A stretch of 64,000 nucleotides of DNA, from NCBI GenBank assembly GCA_043784465.1, contig JAYVYJ010000002.1:24510-88509 (forward strand), given 5' to 3'. A program made the position numbers and the translations under genes. The DNA is from Roseiarcus sp043784465 (GTDB taxonomy: Bacteria > Pseudomonadota > Alphaproteobacteria > Rhizobiales > Beijerinckiaceae). Positions within the stretch are counted from its first letter, which is position 1; each line of letters begins with the position of its first letter. Positions 52,204-60,038 of this stretch are shown in pieces. Below the pieces are notes generated by a model, which was not told where the DNA came from, did no database searches, and worked only from the letters and a program-made list of their open reading frames with translations.

Positions 52204-53739
52204 ATGTTCGAGAGCCTTTCCGACAAGCTCTCCGGCATATTGGACAAGCTGACCGGACGCGGCCACCTCTCGGAGGAGGACGTGAACGCCGCCATGCGCG
52301 AAGTGCGCCGCGCGCTGCTGGAGGCCGACGTCGCGCTCGACGTGGTGCGCTCGTTCATCGACCGCACGCGCGCCAAGGCCATCGGCGCCGCGGTGATGAA
52401 GTCGATCAAGCCCGGCCAGATGGTCGTCAAGATCGTCCACGATTCGCTGGTGGAGACGCTGGGCGAAGAAAGCCAGACCATAGACCTCAATGCACCCGCG
52501 CCTGTCGCCGTGATGCTGGTCGGCTTGCAGGGCGCGGGCAAAACCACCACGGCGGCAAAGATCGCCAAGCGGCTGACCGAGCGCAACAAGCGCCGGGTGC
52601 TGATGGCTTCGCTCGACGTCAAGCGCCCCGCCGCGCAGGAGCAGTTGCGGGTGCTGGGCGTGCAGGTTGGCGTCGACACGCTGCCCATCGTGCCGGGGCA
52701 GACCCCGGTCGAGATCGCGAAACGCGCGGAGAGCGTCGCTCGCTTGCAGGGCTACGACGTGGTGATCCTCGATACGGCGGGGCGCACGCATATCGACGAA
52801 CTGCTGATGGACGAGATGGCGGAGATTCGCGACGCCACGCGCCCGCATGAAATCCTGCTGGTCGCCGACGCGCTGACGGGGCAGGACGCGGTCAACCTCG
52901 CCAAGAGCTTCAACGAGCGCGTCGGCGTCACCGGCATCGTGCTGACGCGCGCGGACGGCGACGGGCGCGGCGGCGCGGCGCTCTCCATGCGCGCGGTGAC
53001 GGGCAAGCCCATCAAGCTGCTGGGCGTCGGCGAGAAGATGGACGCGCTGGAGGATTTCCATCCCCGGCGGCTGGCGGACCGCATCCTCGGCATGGGCGAC
53101 ATCGTCAGCCTCGTCGAAAAGGCGGCCGAGCAGATCGACATGGATCAGGCGGCCAGGATGGCCGAAAAGATGCGCAAGGGCGTCTTTGATCTCGACGATC
53201 TCGCGGGCCAGTTCGCCCAGATCGAGAAAATGGGCGGCATGGGCGGCATCATGGGCATGTTGCCCGGCGTCGCCAAAATGAAGGACCAGATCGCCAATTC
53301 CGGCTTCGACGACAAGTCGCTGAAACGCCAGCGCGCAATCATCTCCTCGATGACCCCGAGGGAACGGCGCAACCCGCATCTGTTGAACGACGACGCGCGC
53401 AAGGCGAGCCGCAAGAAACGCATCGCGGCGGGGGCGGGCGTGCAGGTGGACGCCGTCAACCGGTTGCTCAAACAGCACCGCCAGATGGCCGACATGATGA
53501 AGATGATGGGCGGTAAAGGCGGCAAGGGCATGATGGGCAAGATGGCGTCCATGATGGGCCTGCCCGGAGGCGGGGCCATGCCCAAGCCGGAAGAGATCGC
53601 CGCTCTGCAGAAGCAGATGGGACAGGGCGCCGCGCCGCCGCCAGGGCTCAATCTGCCTCAGAGTTTTCCCGGCGGCGGGCTGCCGAAATTGCCGGGCCTT
53701 GGCGGCGGTTTCAATCCCTTCGGGGCGAAGAAGAAGTGA
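52204..53739 (+). CDS. ffh: Signal recognition particle protein Ffh
   Basis: Ffh with 4.5S RNA recognises signal sequences co-translationally and delivers ribosomes to FtsY. The 511-residue protein has the N domain (MFESLSDKLSGILDKLTGRGHL), G domain with GLQGAGKTTTAAKIA, DVKRPAA and DTAGRTHID, and a Met/Gly-rich M domain (GGMGGIMGMLPG) with a Gly/Met-rich tail. The GNAT gene overlaps its stop by GTGA. Confidence 0.97.
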   Translation: MFESLSDKLSGILDKLTGRGHLSEEDVNAAMREVRRALLEADVALDVVRSFIDRTRAKAIGAAVMKSIKPGQMVVKIVHDSLVETLGEESQTIDLNAPAPVAVMLVGLQGAGKTTTAAKIAKRLTERNKRRVLMASLDVKRPAAQEQLRVLGVQVGVDTLPIVPGQTPVEIAKRAESVARLQGYDVVILDTAGRTHIDELLMDEMAEIRDATRPHEILLVADALTGQDAVNLAKSFNERVGVTGIVLTRADGDGRGGAALSMRAVTGKPIKLLGVGEKMDALEDFHPRRLADRILGMGDIVSLVEKAAEQIDMDQAARMAEKMRKGVFDLDDLAGQFAQIEKMGGMGGIMGMLPGVAKMKDQIANSGFDDKSLKRQRAIISSMTPRERRNPHLLNDDARKASRKKRIAAGAGVQVDAVNRLLKQHRQMADMMKMMGGKGGKGMMGKMASMMGLPGGGAMPKPEEIAALQKQMGQGAAPPPGLNLPQSFPGGGLPKLPGLGGGFNPFGAKKK

Positions 53740-54269
53740 TCCCGGTTCTTGAAACAGAGAGATTGCGTCTGCGCGAATGGCGCGCGACGGACTTCGAGCC
53801 TTACGCCGCTGTCTATGGCGACGCGCAAACGATGCGCCATATCGGCGGAGTTTGCGACCGTGAGACGGCCTGGACGCATCTGGCGGCCACCGTCGGGCAT
53901 TGGGCGTTGCGCGGCTGTGGCCTCTGGGCGCTTGAGATCAAGAACGCTCCGGGCCTGATCGGCTGGGCGGGGCTTTGGAATCCGGAAGGATGGCCGGAGC
54001 CGGAGATCGGCTGGGCGCTTGACCCCGCCGCGCGCGGCAAAGGGCTGGCGACGGAAGCGGCGCTGCGGGCGCGCGCGTGGGCCTATGAGGTCGCGGGCTG
54101 GACGACGGCGGTGAGCCTGATCGCCATGCCCAATCAAGCTTCGATCGCGGTCGCTGAGCGCCTTGGCGCGCGGATGGAGCGAACGATGATGTTTCGTGAA
54201 GTCGAAACCGGAATTTTCCGCCATCCGGACAAGAGCGGAAAGCTAACGTTCAAACGCGATTTCTCCTGA
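53736..54269 (+). CDS. GNAT acetyltransferase (RimJ/RimL type)
   Basis: A 177-residue GNAT: LETERLRLREWRATDFEPYAAVY at the N-terminus, EIGWALDPAARGKGLATEAA (acetyl-CoA pyrophosphate loop, R/Q-x-x-G-x-G/A) and MPNQASIAVAERLGAR. Substrate could be a protein N-terminus or small amine. GTG start overlaps the ffh stop, and rpsP follows by 11 nt, so it is embedded in the ribosome-related operon. Confidence 0.9.
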   Translation: MIPVLETERLRLREWRATDFEPYAAVYGDAQTMRHIGGVCDRETAWTHLAATVGHWALRGCGLWALEIKNAPGLIGWAGLWNPEGWPEPEIGWALDPAARGKGLATEAALRARAWAYEVAGWTTAVSLIAMPNQASIAVAERLGARMERTMMFREVETGIFRHPDKSGKLTFKRDFS

Positions 54270-54280
54270 AAGGTAACCCA

Positions 54281-54634
54281 ATGTCCCTCAAGATTCGCCT
54301 GTCTCGCGGCGGCGCCAAGAAGCGCCCGTTCTACCGCATCGTGATCGCCGACGCCCGCATGCCGCGCGACGGCCGCTTCGTCGAAAAGATCGGCACGTTC
54401 GACCCGATGAAGGCCAAGGACGACGCGACCCGCCTCGTGCTCGACGTCGAGAAGGCCAAGGATTGGCTGTCCAAGGGCGCTCAGCCGACCGACCGCGTGC
54501 TGCGTCTGCTCGACAGCCTCGGCGCCGCCAAGCGCGAGCCGCAAAACAACCCTGAGAAAGCCAAGCCCAAGAAGAAAGCGCAGGAGCGCGCCGCCGAGGC
54601 CGCCAAGCTCGCCGCCGCCGCCGCGGCTGCGTAA
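54281..54634 (+). CDS. rpsP: Small ribosomal subunit protein bS16
   Basis: A 117-residue S16: MSLKIRLSRGGAKKRPFYRIVIAD at the start and GTFDPM conserved. The last about 30 residues are a Lys/Ala-rich tail typical of alphaproteobacteria. Followed 3 nt later by rimM. Confidence 0.97.
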   Translation: MSLKIRLSRGGAKKRPFYRIVIADARMPRDGRFVEKIGTFDPMKAKDDATRLVLDVEKAKDWLSKGAQPTDRVLRLLDSLGAAKREPQNNPEKAKPKKKAQERAAEAAKLAAAAAAA

Positions 54635-54637
54635 GCC

Positions 54638-55171
54638 TTGGGAGCGGATCGTCTCATCGCCCTGGGCGTGTTCGGCGCGCCCCAGGGGGTGCGGGGCGAA
54701 ATCCGCATCAAGTCCTACACCGCCGCGCCGTCCGACATAGGCGGCTACGGGCCGCTGACCGATGCAGGCGGAGTACGGCGTTTTCCGGTGAAGATCGTGC
54801 GGGAACTGCGCGACGACATGCTGGTCGCTCGCGTTGAGGGCGTGGCGACGCGGGACGCGGCGGCGGCGCTGACGGGCGTGGAGATTTTCGCGCGCCGCTC
54901 GCAATTGCCGCCGCCCGACGCGGACGAGTTTTACTACGATGATCTTATCGGGCTGGAGGCGGTGTCGGCCTCCGGGGAGCCGGTGGGGCGCGTGGCGGCG
55001 GTGTTCAACCACGGCGCGGGCGACATTCTGGAGATCGCGCCCACGGGCGGCGGGACGACGTTGCTGCTGGCGTTCACCCGCGCGGCGGCGCCGGAAATCG
55101 ATTTCGGGAGCGGGCGGATCGTGGTGATCCCGCCGGCCGAGATCGAAGCGCGGCCGGAGGAAGCCCCATGA
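54638..55171 (+). CDS. rimM: Ribosome maturation factor RimM
   Basis: RimM assists 30S assembly near S19. The 177-residue protein begins at TTG 54638 with ALGVFGAPQGVRGEIRIKSYT, has FYYDDLIGLEAV and a PRC-barrel C-terminal domain. The TTG is 3 nt after the rpsP stop. trmD, which normally follows, is replaced by a sugar-acid kinase gene. Confidence 0.95.
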   Translation: MGADRLIALGVFGAPQGVRGEIRIKSYTAAPSDIGGYGPLTDAGGVRRFPVKIVRELRDDMLVARVEGVATRDAAAALTGVEIFARRSQLPPPDADEFYYDDLIGLEAVSASGEPVGRVAAVFNHGAGDILEIAPTGGGTTLLLAFTRAAAPEIDFGSGRIVVIPPAEIEARPEEAP

Positions 55172-56034
55172 CCCAACCCGCGTTCATCGGCGTCGACTGG
55201 GGCACCACCTCGTTTCGGGCTTTCCTCGCCGATTCCGATGGCCGCGCGTTAGAGACGCTGCCCGACGGGCGCGGCGCGCTGTCGCTGGCGGCGGGAGAAC
55301 ACGAGGGCTATCTGGGCGAGCGGCTGGCGGGCTGGCCGCGCCTGGCCGTTTACGCGTGCGGCATGGTCGGCGCGAAACAGGGCTGGCGCGAGGCGCCCTA
55401 TGTCGCCTGCCCGGCGGGACGGGCCGAGATCGCGGCGGCCTGCGTGACGATTTCGACGAGCTTCGGCGACGTGCGGATCGCGCCTGGAGTGCGCGGGATC
55501 GACGCTTCCGGGGCGCCGGACGTCATGCGCGGCGAGGAGACGCAACTGCTCGGGGCGGGCGCGGACGGCGTTTATGTCCTGCCGGGAACGCACGCGAAAT
55601 GGGCGCGGGTCGAGGGCGGGCGCATCGTCGGCTTCGAGACGTTCATGACGGGCGAGGTCTTTGCCATTCTGAAAACGCACAGCGTGCTGGGGCGCATGAT
55701 GGCGCCGGAGCGACCGGGCGAAGGTTTTGCGCTCGGGGTCGATTCGGCGCGCGGGCTGGCGCGGCCGGGCGATCTACTGCACGCGATCTTCGCGGCGCGC
55801 ACGTTCGGCCTGTTCGACACGCTGCCGCCGGATCAGTTGGGCGAATATCTGTCGGGGCTGCTGATCGGCGCCGAGATTCTGGCGGGCGCGCGAGGGGCGA
55901 CGCGGGCCGTGGCGCTGGGGTCGGCGGGGTTATGCGCGCGATACGCCGAGGCCGGGGGGAGGCTGGGGGTGGAGATCGTGGCGGGGCCGGAAGATGCGGC
56001 GCTGCGGGGGTTGGCGGCGTTGCGGCGGGGGTGA
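55168..56034 (+). CDS. dgoK: 2-dehydro-3-deoxygalactonokinase
   Basis: DgoK phosphorylates 2-keto-3-deoxygalactonate in the De Ley-Doudoroff galactose pathway. The 288-residue protein has VDWGTTSFRAFLAD (ATP site), ACGMVGAKQGWREAPYV, RGEETQLLGAG, LPGTHAKWARVEGG and FMTGEVFAIL, all family hallmarks. The expected aldolase partner dgoA is absent and the gene is coupled to rimM by ATGA, an unexpected place. Activity on KDPG-like or KDG substrates cannot be excluded. Confidence 0.9.
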   Translation: MTQPAFIGVDWGTTSFRAFLADSDGRALETLPDGRGALSLAAGEHEGYLGERLAGWPRLAVYACGMVGAKQGWREAPYVACPAGRAEIAAACVTISTSFGDVRIAPGVRGIDASGAPDVMRGEETQLLGAGADGVYVLPGTHAKWARVEGGRIVGFETFMTGEVFAILKTHSVLGRMMAPERPGEGFALGVDSARGLARPGDLLHAIFAARTFGLFDTLPPDQLGEYLSGLLIGAEILAGARGATRAVALGSAGLCARYAEAGGRLGVEIVAGPEDAALRGLAALRRG

Positions 56035-56172
56035 CTCCTTCGACTCTACCTCCTATCAAGCGTGTTTGGAATCGAACGAAGTTCGTCGAAATTTCTACAC
56101 GCTGACTTACTTGGTAACCCCAGAATGAAAAAGCGATATTATATCGCCAAGGGATGACTGTCCCATACCTAT

Positions 56173-57345
56173 CTACATCCCTTCCTTCACCGCCTTCAGC
56201 ACCCGAAACCGCATCTCGTCATCGTCCACGCCAGCGAACACGAAGCGCACCCGCCCATGCGCCTTGGTGTCGGCGAACCCCGCAAGCGTGCGGACGCCGC
56301 TCATCGTCCCGGTCTTGTTGAGCCCGCCGTCGTGCCCGCGCAGCAGGTCGGCGTGGGCGGAGAACAGGTCCAGCACCTTCGCCAGCCCGCGCGCCGTGAA
56401 ACGGCCGTCGCGGCTGATCCCCGAACCTTCCTCCATATGGATGGCTCCTTTGAGGCCCTGCGCCTCAAGCGCCGCGTCGGCGACTTGCAGGGATTTGGCT
56501 AAACTCACCGGGCCGCCGAGCTTGGCGCCGCCGATCTCCAGAAAAATCTGGTTGGCCGTGTAATTGTTGGAGCTGGCCAGCAGCCCCGTCAAAACCTGCG
56601 ACAGCGGCCGCGACTGCCTGTGGATATAGACCGGCGCAAGCCCCTGCGGGACGGCGCCGGTCGTGATCGGGCCGTTCATTAGGCCCCCCGCGCGCACAAT
56701 GAACGCCGCCAGCAATTCGCCGGCATATTGCAGGCTGACCGCCGGGTTCTGGCTGAGGCTGATGCGCCCGCTGCCTCTGGGCCCGCGCGCGCGAAATTCC
56801 GAAATCGCGAGCGGCGTGATCGGCGTTTGCGGCTCGGCGGAGCGCACGTCGTCGCCGCGTCGCGTGGCGAACACCGTATTGAAATTGACGGCCAGCGCGG
56901 AATTGAGCGCGTCATAAGCCTTACCGTCGTCCTCGATCCCCGGGATCGCCAGGTCGGCGGGATAATAGCTGGCGTCGAGCACCAGGCCGCTGAACGGCGC
57001 CTTGCCCGTCGCGGCCAGCAGCTCGGGCGCTAGCGCAGCCAATTCCTCCGAGATCAGATAGGGATCGCCGCCGCCGCGCACGTAGAGGACGCGCCGGGCG
57101 TCGAGATAAAACTTGGTCTCGAAACGGTAATCGGCGCCCAGCACGTCGAGCGCCAGCCAGGCCGTCACGATCTTCGTCACCGAAGCCGGGACGAAAGCCG
57201 CGTCGGCGTTTTGGGCCAATAATTCCTGGCCCTGCGCGTTCACGACCAGCACTGTCGCCCTCGGCGCCAGCGCGGCCACCGTCTCACGTACGCCAGCCCG
57301 CGCGGGCGCGCACGCAAGCCACACCGCCAAAACCCAAAACCGCAT
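56173..57345 (-). CDS. dacB: D-alanyl-D-alanine carboxypeptidase/endopeptidase (PBP4, peptidase S13)
   Basis: A 390-residue periplasmic penicillin-binding protein: signal peptide MRFWVLAVWLACAPARA, then SxxK motif ASVTKIV (Ser55, Lys58), SxN motif SSNNYTAN and KTG motif NKTGTM. It trims peptidoglycan peptides. The length is shorter than E. coli PBP4 because the extra inserted domain is reduced. ATG 57345 is chosen over a GTG at 57363, as AAGGGCGGG lies just before it. Confidence 0.9.
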   Translation of the reverse strand: MRFWVLAVWLACAPARAGVRETVAALAPRATVLVVNAQGQELLAQNADAAFVPASVTKIVTAWLALDVLGADYRFETKFYLDARRVLYVRGGGDPYLISEELAALAPELLAATGKAPFSGLVLDASYYPADLAIPGIEDDGKAYDALNSALAVNFNTVFATRRGDDVRSAEPQTPITPLAISEFRARGPRGSGRISLSQNPAVSLQYAGELLAAFIVRAGGLMNGPITTGAVPQGLAPVYIHRQSRPLSQVLTGLLASSNNYTANQIFLEIGGAKLGGPVSLAKSLQVADAALEAQGLKGAIHMEEGSGISRDGRFTARGLAKVLDLFSAHADLLRGHDGGLNKTGTMSGVRTLAGFADTKAHGRVRFVFAGVDDDEMRFRVLKAVKEGM

Positions 57346-57392
57346 GCGACCCGCCCTTTGCACTGTGCGCGTTTCGTTCCATATTAACGGTT

Positions 57393-59831
57393 ATGACCAA
57401 GGCGCCCAAATCCAAAGCCCAAAAGCCCGAGGTTCATCCGCTCGGCGAACATCTGGCGGCGTTGTTGAATCCCGCGCTGGGCCTGGCCGAAGCGCCTGCG
57501 CCCTACGAGGCCCTGCATCCGCGCGGCATGACGGGCGCGACCGCGACCGCCGAATCGCTCAAGGAATTGCTGGAGGGCGGCGACCCCAACCTGCGCGACC
57601 GGCCGACCTGGACGCCGCACCGGCCCGCGCGCCCTGCGAAGTCGGAGGGCGGGCGTCGTTTCAGGGTCGTGTCGGAATTCGAGCCCAAGGGCGATCAGCC
57701 AGAGGCGATCAGGCAATTGGTCGAGGGCGTCAACGCGCATGACCGCGATCAGGTGCTGCTGGGCGTGACCGGCTCCGGCAAGACGTTCACGATGGCCAAG
57801 GTGATCGAGGCGACCAACCGGCCGGCGTTGATCCTGGCGCCCAACAAGACGCTGGCGGCGCAGCTTTATGGCGAGTTCAAGAGCTTCTTTCCCGACAACG
57901 CCGTCGAGTATTTCGTTTCCTACTACGACTATTACCAGCCCGAAGCCTATGTGCCGCGCACGGACACCTACATCGAGAAGGAATCGTCAATCAACGAGCA
58001 GATTGACCGCATGCGGCACGCGGCGACGCGCGCGGTGCTGGAGCGCGACGACGTCATCATCGTGGCGTCGGTCTCGTGCATCTACGGCATCGGCTCGGTC
58101 GAGACGTACACCGCCATGACGTTCTCGCTGTCGGTCGGCGACAAGGTCGACCAGCGGCAGGTCATCGCCGATCTCGTGGCGCTGCAATACAAGCGCTCGC
58201 CGGGCGATTTCGTGCGCGGCGTGTTTCGCGTTCGCGGCGACACGATGGACCTGTTCCCGGCGCATTACGAGGACCGGGCGTGGCGCATCAACTTCTTCGG
58301 CGACGAGATCGAATCGATCTCCGAGTTCGATCCGCTGACAGGCGCGAAATCCAACGATCTGGAATTCGTGAAAATCTACGCCAACAGCCATTACGTGACG
58401 CCCCGCCCGACGCTGATCCAGTCGATGGACTCGATCAAGCGCGAGTTGAAGGAGCGGCTCGACGCGCTGAACGGGCAGGGGCGTTATCTGGAGGCGCAAC
58501 GGCTGGAGCAGCGCACGACGTTCGATCTGGAAATGCTGGAATCGACCGGCTCCTGCGCGGGCATCGAGAATTATTCGCGTTATCTGACGGGCCGCCGCCC
58601 CGGCGAGCCGCCGCCGACGTTGTTTGAATATCTGCCTGACAATGCTTTGGTGTTCACTGACGAAAGCCACGTGACGGTGCCGCAAATCGGCGGCATGTAC
58701 AAGGGCGACTATCGGCGCAAGGCGACGCTGGCCGAATACGGCTTCCGGCTGCCCTCGTGCATGGACAATAGGCCGCTGCGCTTCGAGGAATGGGAGGCGA
58801 TGCGGCCGCAGACGGTGCATGTCTCGGCGACGCCAGGCGATTGGGAGTTGGAGCGCACGCAGGGCGTGTTTGTCGAGCAGGTGATCCGGCCGACGGGGTT
58901 GATCGATCCGCCGGTCGAGATACGGCCTGCGCGCGCGCAGGTTGACGATCTGCTGGGAGAGGTCAGGCGCGTGGCGCTGTTGGGGCAGCGCACGCTGGTC
59001 ACGACGCTGACCAAGCGCATGGCGGAGGATTTGACGGAATACCTGCACGAGCACGGCGTACGCGTGCGCTACATGCATTCCGACATCGACACCATCGAGC
59101 GCATCGAGATCATCCGGGATCTCAGGCTGGGCGCGTTCGACGTGCTGATTGGCATCAACCTTTTGCGCGAGGGGCTCGATATTCCCGAGTGTGCTTTGGT
59201 GGCGATTCTCGACGCGGACAAGGAAGGGTTTTTGCGCTCGGAGACGTCGCTTGTGCAGACGATCGGGCGCGCAGCGCGCAATGTCGACGGGCGCGTGATT
59301 CTGTACGCCGACCGGATCACCGGCTCGATGAAGCGCGCGATGGACGAGACCAGCCGTCGCCGCGCCAAGCAGGAGGAATACAACACCGAGCACGGCATCA
59401 CGCCCGCTTCTATCAAGCGCGGCATTCAGGACATCATGAACTCGGTCTACGAAAAGGACCATGTGACGGTGGACGCGGGGATGGCCTTGACGCCGGCCAT
59501 CGGCCACAATTTTCAGACGACGCTGGCGGATCTGGAAAAGCGGATGAAGACGGCGGCGGGCAACCTCGACTTCGAGGAAGCGGCGCGGTTGCGCGACGAG
59601 TTGAAGCGGTTGCGGGCGGTGGAACTGGCGGTCGGCGACGATCCTCTCGCACGGCAGGCGGCGGTGGAGGCGAGCGCGGGGGCGTTTGCGGGCGAGAAGA
59701 AGTATGGGCGGGCGGCGAACATGCCAACTCGCATCCACAAGCCGACGGACGAGGATATGGGGCCGCACAATCTCGGCGGCGGCGAGGCGAGGCCGAAGGG
59801 TGGGGCGATGAAGCAGCGGCGGCGGCGGTGA
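57393..59831 (+). CDS. uvrB: Excinuclease ABC subunit B
   Basis: UvrB is the damage-verifying helicase-like subunit of nucleotide excision repair. The 812-residue protein has an N-terminal extension of about 85 residues common in rhizobial UvrB, then FEPKGDQPEAIRQLVEGV, Walker A GVTGSGKTF (124-132), the beta-hairpin region YFVSYYDYYQPEAYVP, helicase motifs TDESHVTVPQIGGM and GINLLREGLDIPE, and the UVR domain (NLDFEEAARLRDELKRL). Divergent from dacB with only 47 nt between; no alphaproteobacterial LexA box is recognisable there. Confidence 0.97.
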   Translation: MTKAPKSKAQKPEVHPLGEHLAALLNPALGLAEAPAPYEALHPRGMTGATATAESLKELLEGGDPNLRDRPTWTPHRPARPAKSEGGRRFRVVSEFEPKGDQPEAIRQLVEGVNAHDRDQVLLGVTGSGKTFTMAKVIEATNRPALILAPNKTLAAQLYGEFKSFFPDNAVEYFVSYYDYYQPEAYVPRTDTYIEKESSINEQIDRMRHAATRAVLERDDVIIVASVSCIYGIGSVETYTAMTFSLSVGDKVDQRQVIADLVALQYKRSPGDFVRGVFRVRGDTMDLFPAHYEDRAWRINFFGDEIESISEFDPLTGAKSNDLEFVKIYANSHYVTPRPTLIQSMDSIKRELKERLDALNGQGRYLEAQRLEQRTTFDLEMLESTGSCAGIENYSRYLTGRRPGEPPPTLFEYLPDNALVFTDESHVTVPQIGGMYKGDYRRKATLAEYGFRLPSCMDNRPLRFEEWEAMRPQTVHVSATPGDWELERTQGVFVEQVIRPTGLIDPPVEIRPARAQVDDLLGEVRRVALLGQRTLVTTLTKRMAEDLTEYLHEHGVRVRYMHSDIDTIERIEIIRDLRLGAFDVLIGINLLREGLDIPECALVAILDADKEGFLRSETSLVQTIGRAARNVDGRVILYADRITGSMKRAMDETSRRRAKQEEYNTEHGITPASIKRGIQDIMNSVYEKDHVTVDAGMALTPAIGHNFQTTLADLEKRMKTAAGNLDFEEAARLRDELKRLRAVELAVGDDPLARQAAVEASAGAFAGEKKYGRAANMPTRIHKPTDEDMGPHNLGGGEARPKGGAMKQRRRR

Positions 59832-59860
59832 GGGCGGTTGGTTGATCGCCGCGTCCGCCG

Positions 59861-60009
59861 TCATGGCCGGTCTTGTCCCGGCCATCCACGCGGCGAAGCG
59901 TCAGGGCGCTTTCAGAACGGTGAGGGAAGCTGCGGATGGCGCGGTTGTTTGTTCCGCAAACTAAAAGCAGCGACTCAGCTTGGATCGCCGGGACAAGCCC
60001 GGCCATGAT
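59861..60009. repeat. Dispersed palindromic repeat (VPAIH/DKPGHD type), copy 2
   Basis: Ends TCATGGCCGGTCTTGTCCCGG and CGCCGGGACAAGCCCGGCCA are near-perfect inverted relatives, as in copy 1 at 30379-30509; the interior differs. Located between the convergent uvrB and glyS genes, where it may act as a transcript end. Confidence 0.8.
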
Positions 60010-60038
60010 GCAACGCGCGGTGTTTGTGAGAACGCCGC

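Noticed and set aside
57346..57392. LexA box before uvrB (CGTTCCATATTAACG dyad)
   Set aside because: Alphaproteobacterial LexA sites are GTTC-N7-GTTC direct repeats; this short dyad does not match.
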